Positions 7,187-14,058 of a DNA stretch of 14,681 nucleotides are shown piece by piece. The stretch covers positions 1 to 14,681 of the forward strand of contig JALHTS010000103.1 in the NCBI GenBank assembly GCA_022865965.1, written 5' to 3'. This stretch comes from Ignavibacteriaceae bacterium (GTDB lineage Bacteria; Bacteroidota; Ignavibacteria; Ignavibacteriales; Ignavibacteriaceae). Position numbers and translations under genes: made by a program. A model generated the notes under the pieces. The model was given only the letters and a program-made list of their open reading frames with translations. It did not search any database and was not told the origin of the DNA. Each line of letters begins with the position of its first letter. Within the stretch, counting starts at the first letter, position 1.

Positions 7187-10036
7187 TTATAATGTCCAGA
7201 ATGTACTCAACTGAAAAGAAGTTGAATTATAACCCATGCCAGATCTTGAACTGCTTCCGGAAACCAATCTCGCTTGCAAATTAAAATTTGGAGCCAGCAT
7301 ATATTTTAATTCAGCATAAAATTCTCTTAGTAAATAATCGTTTTCAGGAATCAAACCGAGTTTACCTCCAAGATTAATGGTCGTTTCATCATCATTTATC
7401 AGGTTGAAATCTGCCCAAATAGAATGTGATTCAAAATTTTCAGGACTCCAGTATAAAAAAGATGAATCAGAAAACGTATAGTAATAATACTCGTATCCGG
7501 CTTTAATATCCTTTTGAAATTTTTTGCCCAATCTGAATTCAAATTGATTACCCTCATTACCGTCAGAAACATTTATAAGAGCATATTTTCCGGAAATAAT
7601 TAGTCCGCTCCTGAAATTATAAATGCCGTTAAAACCTACGTGCTCTGCAGCAAATCTGTTTGCAACTAAAAATGGTGAATATAAAATAAACGCGGCATCC
7701 ATATTATTATAAAATATTGATGCGTTATAAATATCTTTTTTCTGAAAATACATTGCAGCTTCAATAATATTCTCATTACGATTATCCACAAAATATGTTT
7801 GTCCAAACGAAACGTAAGCTCTGGTAAATTCACTAAATCTTATATGCAATGAGCCTTTTAGATTGTTAAAATTTAGATTTTTGAATTCAGATGACAAAGT
7901 TCCACGGTAACCTGAAATTCCTAATGATAAATAATTTGTTGCGCCTACTTCTAAACCTAAACCAACTATATTATACTTAAACTTTGTGTTATCAGTAAAA
8001 TAATTTCCCTGAGGTATTACTAAAATGTAAGTCGGAAAAGTATCGAATGAAAAAGTACTTATCCCTTCACTTCCCAGCCATTTCATACGAGTTTTAATAA
8101 TATGTGATTCCGGGGATTCCTTAAGCATTTCCTGATAAATTTCTCTAGCACTCTGATATTGTTTTAACTTAAGATAACTATCGCCCAGATATAATTTCGA
8201 TTCTGCATCTTCAGGATTTTCAGACACTAATTTCCTGAACTCCCGTAAAGCATTTAACGAATCACCGCTCCAGAAAATTATTTTTGCTCTTTGTTTTTTT
8301 GTTTCGTAATCATTAAAGCCTGTAACCATTAAATCGTCATAAATACTTATCGCTTTATTATAATTCCCGATACATTGATATGCATTAGCTAATTCGAAAT
8401 AAATATTTTTGTTTGTTCCGCCCTGTTCAAAATATTTTTCAAAATCACTTATCGCACTATCGCAAATATTCTCATAAGCATATTTTCTTGCGCTCTCTAA
8501 ATAAGCATACAACTCTTCATCTTTTATTCTTTGCTTATTAAGCTCAATGCTTGATGACAATTCCTCTAATTCTTTTTTTGAAATACTTTCATCCTTCAAT
8601 AATGTTGCATAGTATTTTTCTGCATCTTTAATTTTATTAATAGGCAAACTAAGATAGGCCAATCCAAACAAGGCTTCTTTATTATCAGGCTGTTTTCTAA
8701 TTACTTTTTCGTATAGCAGTTTTGACCGGTCAAGATCTTCTTCCATCCAGAATCCAATATTAGCTCTTAATAATTGGTATTCAGTTTTTTCCGGATTTTT
8801 TGTTAAAAGCAAATCGGCTTCATCTTTAGCAAGAGAAAATTCATTATTCCACGATAGCAATTGGACATAATTAAATCTCGCATCCAGATCTGCAGGCTTT
8901 AATTTCAAATAACGTTCATACATTTCCTTAGAGGAATTGTATTCATTCTGATATGAATAATATTTAGCTAACTGTAATAGAACTTCAACATTGTTTGGAT
9001 CAGAAAGCAACTTAGCATGATATTCGTCAATCTTATTTTTGTAATGAGCATTTCTGTGCTCCAATACTTTTGTGTAAAGATTATTAAAATCTTCTGAATC
9101 AGAATATTTGTCTGATAAAAATCTTAGCTGATCATAAGCTTCTTCAAATCGTTGTACTTTAACAAGTTCATCAATTAACTTAAATCTTGTATTATCATCT
9201 TTGGGATCATTTTTAATTTTTCTGTAAAGCCTGTCGATAACATATTCAGGAGCTCGGGAGGGTAAACCATAAGAATATCTCCTGGTTGTATCATTTATTG
9301 TATAAACATAACCTCTGCCTTTAGCCAAATCTAAACCATCAAGAGCTTCTTTGAAGAACGGTCTAATAGTCAGCGATTGTTCAAAAGCATTTACAGCTAA
9401 TCGGCGTTTACCCAACCAGTAAAGAAAATAACCATAGCGAGACCAAATTCTGTGATCATCAGAATTTTTTACCGAATATTTTTTTAATATCTCCTCGCCC
9501 TTTTTTAGTTGATTATTCTTAGCTAGTATTTCGGCATATCTTAAAACTTCGTCGGCAGATGCTTCTTCCCTCTTCAGATACTCATCATACCAAATCTCAG
9601 CTTCTTTCCACTCGCCAAGATTTTTATAACATATTCCAATTTCCAGATAGTTAATTGCACGATCCGGGTGAATGGCAATTTCTCTCTGATGTCCCTCAAT
9701 TTTATTATAGAGAAGTATATTCCACGATTCAATTGCTGAATTCAGTTTATTATTAGCTTCAGTATCTGCCGGTGAGATTTTTTTTGCGGTTCTGTAATTG
9801 TAAACTGCAAACTCAAACTCTCCTCTTTTTTCATAACAAGTTCCGCGCAATAAAAAACCTTCAACGTTTTGCGGATTTACAGCTATGAAACGATTCAGCA
9901 AATCAATAGCTTCGCCATATCTACCCATGTTCATGAGTTGGCGGGCTTCGAGTTTAAGTTCTTCAGTTCTGTTTTGAGGAAAGACTAAAGAAGTTAATAG
10001 GAGAAGCCCAACTAGCAGCATATTAATTGTCTTCAT
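7187..10036 (-). CDS. TPR-repeat outer-membrane beta-barrel exporter of exopolysaccharide (PgaA/BcsC/PelB-like)
   Basis: This 949-aa protein has a signal peptide (about residues 1-20, MKTINMLLVGLLLLTSLVFP). A long alpha-solenoid (about 25-650) has many TPR units, for example YGEAIDLLNRFIAVNPQN, GEWKEAEIWYDEYLKRE, YNSSKEMYERYLKLKP and YQSAREIYQEMLKESPES. A C-terminal domain (about 660-949) consists of alternating amphipathic strands and ends in FQLSTFWTL, a plausible barrel closing strand with a terminal aromatic. Inside the barrel YWSPENFESHSIW resembles the YxSPxxY motif seen in polysaccharide-export barrels. Known relatives place the TPR part in the periplasm, where it binds polymer and modifying enzymes, and the barrel as the exit pore. 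The position directly before the GT2 gene supports this. The gap to the preceding ATPase gene is 14 bases. Confidence 0.88.
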   Translation of the reverse strand: MKTINMLLVGLLLLTSLVFPQNRTEELKLEARQLMNMGRYGEAIDLLNRFIAVNPQNVEGFLLRGTCYEKRGEFEFAVYNYRTAKKISPADTEANNKLNSAIESWNILLYNKIEGHQREIAIHPDRAINYLEIGICYKNLGEWKEAEIWYDEYLKREEASADEVLRYAEILAKNNQLKKGEEILKKYSVKNSDDHRIWSRYGYFLYWLGKRRLAVNAFEQSLTIRPFFKEALDGLDLAKGRGYVYTINDTTRRYSYGLPSRAPEYVIDRLYRKIKNDPKDDNTRFKLIDELVKVQRFEEAYDQLRFLSDKYSDSEDFNNLYTKVLEHRNAHYKNKIDEYHAKLLSDPNNVEVLLQLAKYYSYQNEYNSSKEMYERYLKLKPADLDARFNYVQLLSWNNEFSLAKDEADLLLTKNPEKTEYQLLRANIGFWMEEDLDRSKLLYEKVIRKQPDNKEALFGLAYLSLPINKIKDAEKYYATLLKDESISKKELEELSSSIELNKQRIKDEELYAYLESARKYAYENICDSAISDFEKYFEQGGTNKNIYFELANAYQCIGNYNKAISIYDDLMVTGFNDYETKKQRAKIIFWSGDSLNALREFRKLVSENPEDAESKLYLGDSYLKLKQYQSAREIYQEMLKESPESHIIKTRMKWLGSEGISTFSFDTFPTYILVIPQGNYFTDNTKFKYNIVGLGLEVGATNYLSLGISGYRGTLSSEFKNLNFNNLKGSLHIRFSEFTRAYVSFGQTYFVDNRNENIIEAAMYFQKKDIYNASIFYNNMDAAFILYSPFLVANRFAAEHVGFNGIYNFRSGLIISGKYALINVSDGNEGNQFEFRLGKKFQKDIKAGYEYYYYTFSDSSFLYWSPENFESHSIWADFNLINDDETTINLGGKLGLIPENDYLLREFYAELKYMLAPNFNLQARLVSGSSSRSGMGYNSTSFQLSTFWTL

Positions 10037-10050
10037 CCTATAACCTGTTG

Positions 10051-11289
10051 TTAATCGTACGAATTTCTATTAAACTTTTTTCCAGAAATTAGTTCTTTTA
10101 AGAGATCGTCAGCATTACGAGTTTCTTCATTTACTTTGGTTGTATAAATAAAAACTCTGCGCATAATTTCATATAATTGATCTTCATCTAAAACCGGCAG
10201 ATTATATTTTAAACGTGAAATAATATTTGTAATGTTTCTCTGATCATCTTTTGTCATAAGTATCAATATTTTATTTTCACAAATACAAATCTTGTCCTTC
10301 TTATCTATAGCTAGCCTTACTGCATTTTGAAGTTGGTTTATAGACAGCAAGCCTGTTCTCTCTAAATCATCAGCATATTTCAAAGCAACCAGTCGAAATG
10401 TCTGACCTGTACTTTTAAAAAGTGCAATTTGATTATTAAGAATCAGATGAAAGTCATCTATACTATAGAAATCAGACAAAGAATAATTGACAGGAGGAAT
10501 ATCAATTTCAGAAAGTGATTTGAATTTATCATCTTCGAGGGAAGCAAATCTTTCTCCAGTTAATGTTTTTCTTTTTACAGGCTGAAAATCGGTTGTAATT
10601 CCTTTATAAGCTTCAATATAGTAGTTTGCTTTAAATTTTCCTTCAGTATGGCCGATGTTTGGTGAAATAGTAATGATTCCGCCTTTTGTTCTATCGTAAG
10701 TATCGGTTTGCTTTTGAAGATGAACAACTCCTGTTGCAGCTAAATTAACCGAGTCAAGAATTAATCTTGAAGATGGAGCTGCTGGTTCACCTAAAACAAA
10801 AAGACTGGTAATTCCGGAGTCTTCAATTTTTTCGGTAGTTTCCAGAAATGTTTCTTCAAGCAATGAAAGATTTTCAAAACCAATAAATGGAGTTAGTTCA
10901 TCAAAAACTAATTTGCAAGGTTGATACTGCTCAACAACTGTTACAATATCTTTAAGATATTCAATAAGAAGTTCGTCACGATTTTTATAATCGGCTAAAT
11001 CAGCGGGAGGAGCAACTTTAACTACAATAATTAAATTCTGATTCATATAGTGCTGCAAATCAAAATCAATCGACGCAGCTTGAATCATCAAATCTTTTGG
11101 ACGCATGTTGGTGAAATAAAGGCAGACCTCTTTTTGTTTGGCACACTCCATAGCAAATTGTAAACTTAAGAGTGTTCTTCCGGATTTCCTTGGTCCAATT
11201 AAAAGATAAGTCCCTCCTCTATAAAAACCACCCCATGCATTGTCCGCTATTGAGATGCCGGATGGCACCAACTGGATACTTTTTTTCAT
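10051..11289 (-). CDS. KaiC/RecA-like ATPase fused to a degenerate GGDEF-like domain
   Basis: This 412-aa cytoplasmic protein has no signal peptide. Residues about 8-235 form a KaiC-like RecA fold: GISIADNAWGGFYRGGTYLL leads into GPRKSGRT (32-39), a P-loop whose usual lysine is Arg38. The Walker B strand is CKLVFDELTPF (D130, E131). After a linker, residues about 278-402 have the secondary-structure order and hydrophobic pattern of a GGDEF domain: FRLVALKYADDLER, then AIDKKDKICICENKILILM, NIISRLKYNL, RRVFIYTTKV and ADDLLKEL. The GGDEF signature itself is replaced by about CENKI, and the RxxD inhibitory-site position reads DKKD. Cyclase activity is therefore unlikely, and nucleotide binding by this domain is uncertain. 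As first gene of the putative operon it could be a regulator, with a role like PelD in Pel systems. That is inference. The ATG at 11289 has no clear ribosome binding site. Confidence 0.8.
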   Translation of the reverse strand: MKKSIQLVPSGISIADNAWGGFYRGGTYLLIGPRKSGRTLLSLQFAMECAKQKEVCLYFTNMRPKDLMIQAASIDFDLQHYMNQNLIIVVKVAPPADLADYKNRDELLIEYLKDIVTVVEQYQPCKLVFDELTPFIGFENLSLLEETFLETTEKIEDSGITSLFVLGEPAAPSSRLILDSVNLAATGVVHLQKQTDTYDRTKGGIITISPNIGHTEGKFKANYYIEAYKGITTDFQPVKRKTLTGERFASLEDDKFKSLSEIDIPPVNYSLSDFYSIDDFHLILNNQIALFKSTGQTFRLVALKYADDLERTGLLSINQLQNAVRLAIDKKDKICICENKILILMTKDDQRNITNIISRLKYNLPVLDEDQLYEIMRRVFIYTTKVNEETRNADDLLKELISGKKFNRNSYD

Positions 11290-11343
11290 AATTTTTGAAA
11301 TAGTTGATTCTACTTTTACCCAATTTTAATGCCGTAGTAGTGC

Positions 11344-11359
11344 TTTGAAAATTTCCAAA
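11344..11359. repeat. 16-base near-palindrome, possible operator
   Basis: The plus strand reads TTTGAAAATTTCCAAA, a palindrome with one mismatched pair, lying 55-70 bases before the KaiC-like gene's ATG. The location and size suit a dimeric regulator site, but the AT-rich context makes a chance match possible. Confidence 0.25.
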
Positions 11360-11395
11360 ATTCGACAAAAATGAAGAATTCTATTACTAAATAGA

Positions 11396-11452
11396 GACAA
11401 ACGAATTATTTTTGTATTAAATTGCTACATAATAGCAAAAATTGAGTTTGTC
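11396..11452. repeat. Two-step inverted repeat (hairpin-capable) in the operon leader region
   Basis: GACAAAC (11396-11402) and ATTTTTG (11408-11414) are exactly complementary, in nested order, to CAAAAAT (11436-11442) and GTTTGTC (11446-11452). An internal loop of 5 and 3 bases separates the two 7-bp stems, and a 21-base apical loop remains. A competing small hairpin lies inside it (TTGCTA 11422-11427 with TAGCAA 11433-11438). Two mutually exclusive structures could act in an RNA leader or as a protein site. There is no T-run after either arm, so a classical intrinsic terminator for the GH9 gene is not supported. Confidence 0.4.
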
Positions 11453-11479
11453 AGTAAATACCCTACTATTTGATTGATT

Positions 11480-13126
11480 TTATTGAGATTTTGAAAAAAA
11501 ACCAAATACAAACAATGCTGTTGCATTACTTCCAATAGCAGGCTCATTAGTTATATAATCGTTAAAATCATCAAAATAATTTACTGAGTCAGTATTAAAT
11601 AAATTTAATAGATTATTTGATCGATCTATTTGATATTTTTCTAGCACTTTAACAGGTGCTGGACCCGAACTTAAAGCACCAGGCAAATAACCATTGTTAA
11701 AATATCCTATCTGTGAGTGCAAATTTTTTGAAAAGGCGATACCAACATTATAAATAAAAGATGTTCCCCACGGATTTCTTCCAAGAATGTAATCTCTTTG
11801 AAAAATAATCAACGAGTCATAATCATTTTTTCCAGTCACTTCTTTATAAAGAATTGCTTGTAGTGCAGCGCCGAGAAATGAGTTTGTACTTCCCCACGTA
11901 TAATCAGTAGCTTCTCTAAAAGATGACTGATTAGACTTTGTTTTATAATTGTCAAGATTACTTTTTATATGTGAAATATAATTAGTATCATATTTTGCAA
12001 TCTTATAATGTGCTAACGAATTTATGTTTCCCCAGCTCCACCAGAAATCAGATTTGGCACTATCGGCAAAATTAAGTGCTTCGTCATAATATCTTTTTTC
12101 TTTTGTTGATATAAATAATTCTATCGCACCAAGAGAAAGTTTTCCCCAATGATCAAAATCCTGATAAAAGCCTGATTGTGTGCTATCAATATCAGGAACG
12201 GTATTTATTAATGCATAAACTTCTGTTGCTGATTTTAATAATCTTTTGGCAAATTCATAATCATAGAACCTTTCGCTCCATATTCTTGATGCAAGAGACA
12301 TTACAGCAGCAAAAATTCCAATTTGATTTTTACCTATTCCTGCATATCCAGGTCGGTCATATCTTAAAGTATCATTTTCTGGTAAACGCCAACCAACACT
12401 GTGATCAGAAATATCCTGAACCTGAGTTATGAAAAGATCATCTTTAAATCTGCATCGTAATAACCAGTCCAATCCAACTTTTGCTTCTTGAAGAATATCA
12501 GGCACTTGATTATTATCAAGGTCATAATTGAATTTACTTTGATCAAACTCGTAGCTGAAAAGTAAAAGATATGTTGTGTAAGCAGCAGTTGAAAAAAATT
12601 TTAGATAATCACCTGCATCGTGCCAGCCACCTGTAACATCAACCATTGATGAATCCGAATGACCAAGAACAAAAGCCACATCCGAAAGATGGCAGGGCTC
12701 GTGAAGTAGCGGATTCGTTGGTCCACAGCGCTGAACTTTAAAGAATAAGCTGAGAGAGTCTCTTACATTGTTAAAAATTTTTTCTCCTATTTCAAATATA
12801 AAGGATTTTTGACCATCGATTTCTAAATAATACTTTCCTTCATTTTGAAACTCAGAAAAATCAATTTCTAAGCAATAATTAAAATTGCCATAAGAAAAAA
12901 AGGTCATAGTTAATAATGCTTGATAAGCTTTTTCATCATTAAAAGAATTTCTTATAAAAAATTCATTTGATTTGATTGGTTGTTCGGACATTATGACCGC
13001 GGTTTTAATATCACCGGGGAGGAAACCCACTTGATTTAAGCGGATAAAAAAAATCTGATCGGAAGCCTGACAATTAAAAATAAAAAATAGAATAAAAGCA
13101 ATAGTAAAATATTTTGTGAATTTCAT
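11480..13126 (-). CDS. Secreted glycoside hydrolase family 9 enzyme with N-terminal CelD_N-type Ig domain
   Basis: This 548-aa protein starts with a hydrophobic signal (about residues 4-18) then NCQASD; cleavage after CQA, or lipidation at Cys19, are both possible. Residues about 25-112 form the Ig-like CelD_N domain that typically begins IRLNQVGFLP. The (alpha/alpha)6 GH9 domain follows: TGGWHDAGDYLKF (165-177) carries the nucleophile-activating aspartates D170 and D173. DDFNDYITNEPAIG (519-532) carries the general acid E528. DYTWGSTNSFLGAAL and GRNPWGTSF are further family landmarks. The usual PHHR substrate-binding motif is replaced by KNLHSQI (468-474), so specificity may differ from ordinary endoglucanases. 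GH9 enzymes cut beta-1,4-glucans, and some cut glucosamine polymers. The gene is directly upstream of the synthase operon in the same direction, so trimming the cluster's polymer is plausible. Degradation of external cellulose is the alternative. Confidence 0.9.
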   Translation of the reverse strand: MKFTKYFTIAFILFFIFNCQASDQIFFIRLNQVGFLPGDIKTAVIMSEQPIKSNEFFIRNSFNDEKAYQALLTMTFFSYGNFNYCLEIDFSEFQNEGKYYLEIDGQKSFIFEIGEKIFNNVRDSLSLFFKVQRCGPTNPLLHEPCHLSDVAFVLGHSDSSMVDVTGGWHDAGDYLKFFSTAAYTTYLLLFSYEFDQSKFNYDLDNNQVPDILQEAKVGLDWLLRCRFKDDLFITQVQDISDHSVGWRLPENDTLRYDRPGYAGIGKNQIGIFAAVMSLASRIWSERFYDYEFAKRLLKSATEVYALINTVPDIDSTQSGFYQDFDHWGKLSLGAIELFISTKEKRYYDEALNFADSAKSDFWWSWGNINSLAHYKIAKYDTNYISHIKSNLDNYKTKSNQSSFREATDYTWGSTNSFLGAALQAILYKEVTGKNDYDSLIIFQRDYILGRNPWGTSFIYNVGIAFSKNLHSQIGYFNNGYLPGALSSGPAPVKVLEKYQIDRSNNLLNLFNTDSVNYFDDFNDYITNEPAIGSNATALFVFGFFSKSQ

Positions 13127-13153
13127 TAATGTTTTTTTGTCAGGCTTGAAAAA

Positions 13154-13783
13154 TTACTTCTCCTTTTTCGGTGTAAAATTAGTTCCTATCACTGTATCCC
13201 AAAATGGAGTGCTAACACCAAAGCCTTTACTGGGATCCTGATAGTGATGCTTCATATGATGGTTCTTAATCGCTAACCAAAATTTACTGTGCATATTAAA
13301 ATGATGAATCGCAAAATGTGTTATATCATAAAATAAATAACCGACAAGAAAGCCCGCAAAGAATGGGAATACAAGTACATCGCCTAGTATTAGAACAAAC
13401 AAAAAATAAAATAATAAAGCAAGCGGAATACTTGCCGAAGGCGGCATTACAAGTCTTCTCGAATCACTTGGATAATCATGGTGAACACCATGAAAAATGA
13501 AATGCAACTTTTCTCCAATCTTACTTTGGGGTTGGAAGTGAAATATAAATCTGTGAAGCATATATTCTGTAATTGTCCAGATAAAAATTCCTAATATAAT
13601 TAGTATTATTATATTCAATGCTGAAAGCTGGCGCTGCCATATCGAAAGATACAGCACATAGAATATTACTGGAACATAAATTATCAAAGGAACTGACGGA
13701 TGCACCCGGGACAAAGCTTCAAATAAATTATTATCAAACATCCTTACAGTTTCATCTTTATTAGATACGAAATTTTTTGGCAT
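13154..13783 (-). CDS. Fatty acid hydroxylase superfamily membrane protein (FA2H/Scs7-like)
   Basis: This 209-aa integral membrane protein has hydrophobic helices at about residues 31-47, 54-73, 115-134 and 137-153. It carries the histidine clusters of the di-iron hydroxylase/desaturase superfamily: EYMLHRFIFH (H77, H82), HFIFHGVHHDYP (H94, H98, H101, H102), THFAIHH (H156, H160, H161) and HHMKHH (175-180). The spacing and the HGVHHDYP signature fit fatty acid 2-hydroxylases. These insert a hydroxyl at C2 of the acyl chain of sphingolipids or similar lipids, using O2 and an electron donor. No cytochrome b5 domain is fused, unlike the fungal enzyme, and the length is normal for bacterial forms. 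A Bacteroidota-type promoter lies just upstream. The GH9 gene follows after 27 bases, so the two may be co-transcribed, though no functional link is evident. Confidence 0.88.
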   Translation of the reverse strand: MPKNFVSNKDETVRMFDNNLFEALSRVHPSVPLIIYVPVIFYVLYLSIWQRQLSALNIIILIILGIFIWTITEYMLHRFIFHFQPQSKIGEKLHFIFHGVHHDYPSDSRRLVMPPSASIPLALLFYFLFVLILGDVLVFPFFAGFLVGYLFYDITHFAIHHFNMHSKFWLAIKNHHMKHHYQDPSKGFGVSTPFWDTVIGTNFTPKKEK

Positions 13784-13814
13784 ATTATTTTCTCTTGTTA
13801 TAGTTTTACGAATG

Positions 13815-13845
13815 CAAATTTAACAATTAGTTTTTTAAGAATAAA
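13815..13845 (-). promoter_or_regulatory. Bacteroidota-type sigma-A promoter for the hydroxylase gene
   Basis: On the minus strand TTTA (13845-13842) is followed after exactly 19 bases by TAAATTTG (13822-13815). The known consensus is TTTG, about 19 bases, then TAnnTTTG, so only one position differs. It sits about 30 bases before the ATG at 13783, which would give a short 5' leader. Confidence 0.55.
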
Positions 13846-13905
13846 TCAGTTTATGATACTAACCAGATTCAAACTATAACAACCTAAAGGAAGTAATATT
13901 GCCGG

Positions 13906-14058
13906 ATGAGCCAATATAAATCCTTTGATGAGAAAATATTGCTAATCATAAAAAAAGTTAATCAACTAAGATTTAATTTGATATTAAATTTCAAAGTCTT
14001 CATATTTCCCATCAATATTTACATCAACAAAGTTCAACGTACTATTTTGGAGGTTTGA
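13906..14058 (+). CDS. Possible small ORF (50 aa) overlapping the transporter start
   Basis: An ATG at 13906 opens a 50-codon frame (MSQYKSFDEKILLIIKKVNQ at the N-terminus) whose TGA shares its A with the transporter ATG (TGATG). A purine-rich AAAGGAAG lies upstream at 13887-13894, rather far (11 bases) from the ATG. The predicted peptide is basic, rich in Ile, Asn and Lys, and resembles nothing I know. The exact stop/start overlap suggests a coupled leader peptide, but an open frame of this size is not rare in AT-rich non-coding DNA. Confidence 0.25.
   Translation: MSQYKSFDEKILLIIKKVNQLRFNLILNFKVFIFPINIYINKVQRTILEV
14049..14053 (+). promoter_or_regulatory. Strong ribosome binding site GGAGG for the transporter
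   Basis: GGAGG lies four bases before the ATG at 14058. It is the strongest Shine-Dalgarno sequence in the window and fixes the transporter start. Confidence 0.75.

Larger units (their letters stand above)
11290..11479 (-). promoter_or_regulatory. Intergenic region upstream of the exopolysaccharide operon, probable promoter and leader
   Basis: This is the largest non-coding gap inside the leftward cluster and the natural place for a promoter for the KaiC-like gene onward. It holds a nested inverted repeat and a 16-base near-palindrome, listed separately. I found no clean Bacteroidota promoter: the nearest is TTTG followed after 24 bases by CATTTTTG, which is too widely spaced. A TATTAT box also lies near 11435 on the minus strand. 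No c-di-GMP riboswitch core was recognised. The promoter call rests mainly on gap size. Confidence 0.4.
13784..14057. other. Divergent intergenic region between hydroxylase and transporter genes
   Basis: This 274-base stretch separates the leftward cluster from the rightward transporter. It contains a Bacteroidota-type promoter for the hydroxylase (13815-13845), a possible 50-codon plus-strand ORF (13906-14058), a strong ribosome binding site for the transporter and an AT-only 7-bp inverted repeat (13971-13977 with 13983-13989). I found no convincing plus-strand promoter. Confidence 0.5.

Noticed and set aside
11422..11438. Small hairpin TTGCTA/TAGCAA as terminator of the GH9 gene
   Set aside because: The stem is only 6 bp, AT-rich, and is not followed by a run of T on the minus strand.
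11290..11479. c-di-GMP riboswitch or sigma-54 promoter in the operon leader
   Set aside because: No GEMM-type conserved core and no GG/GC pair at -24/-12 spacing could be found on the minus strand.
13971..13989. ATTTAAT/ATTAAAT inverted repeat
   Set aside because: It is only 7 bp and composed solely of A and T in very AT-rich DNA; likely chance.
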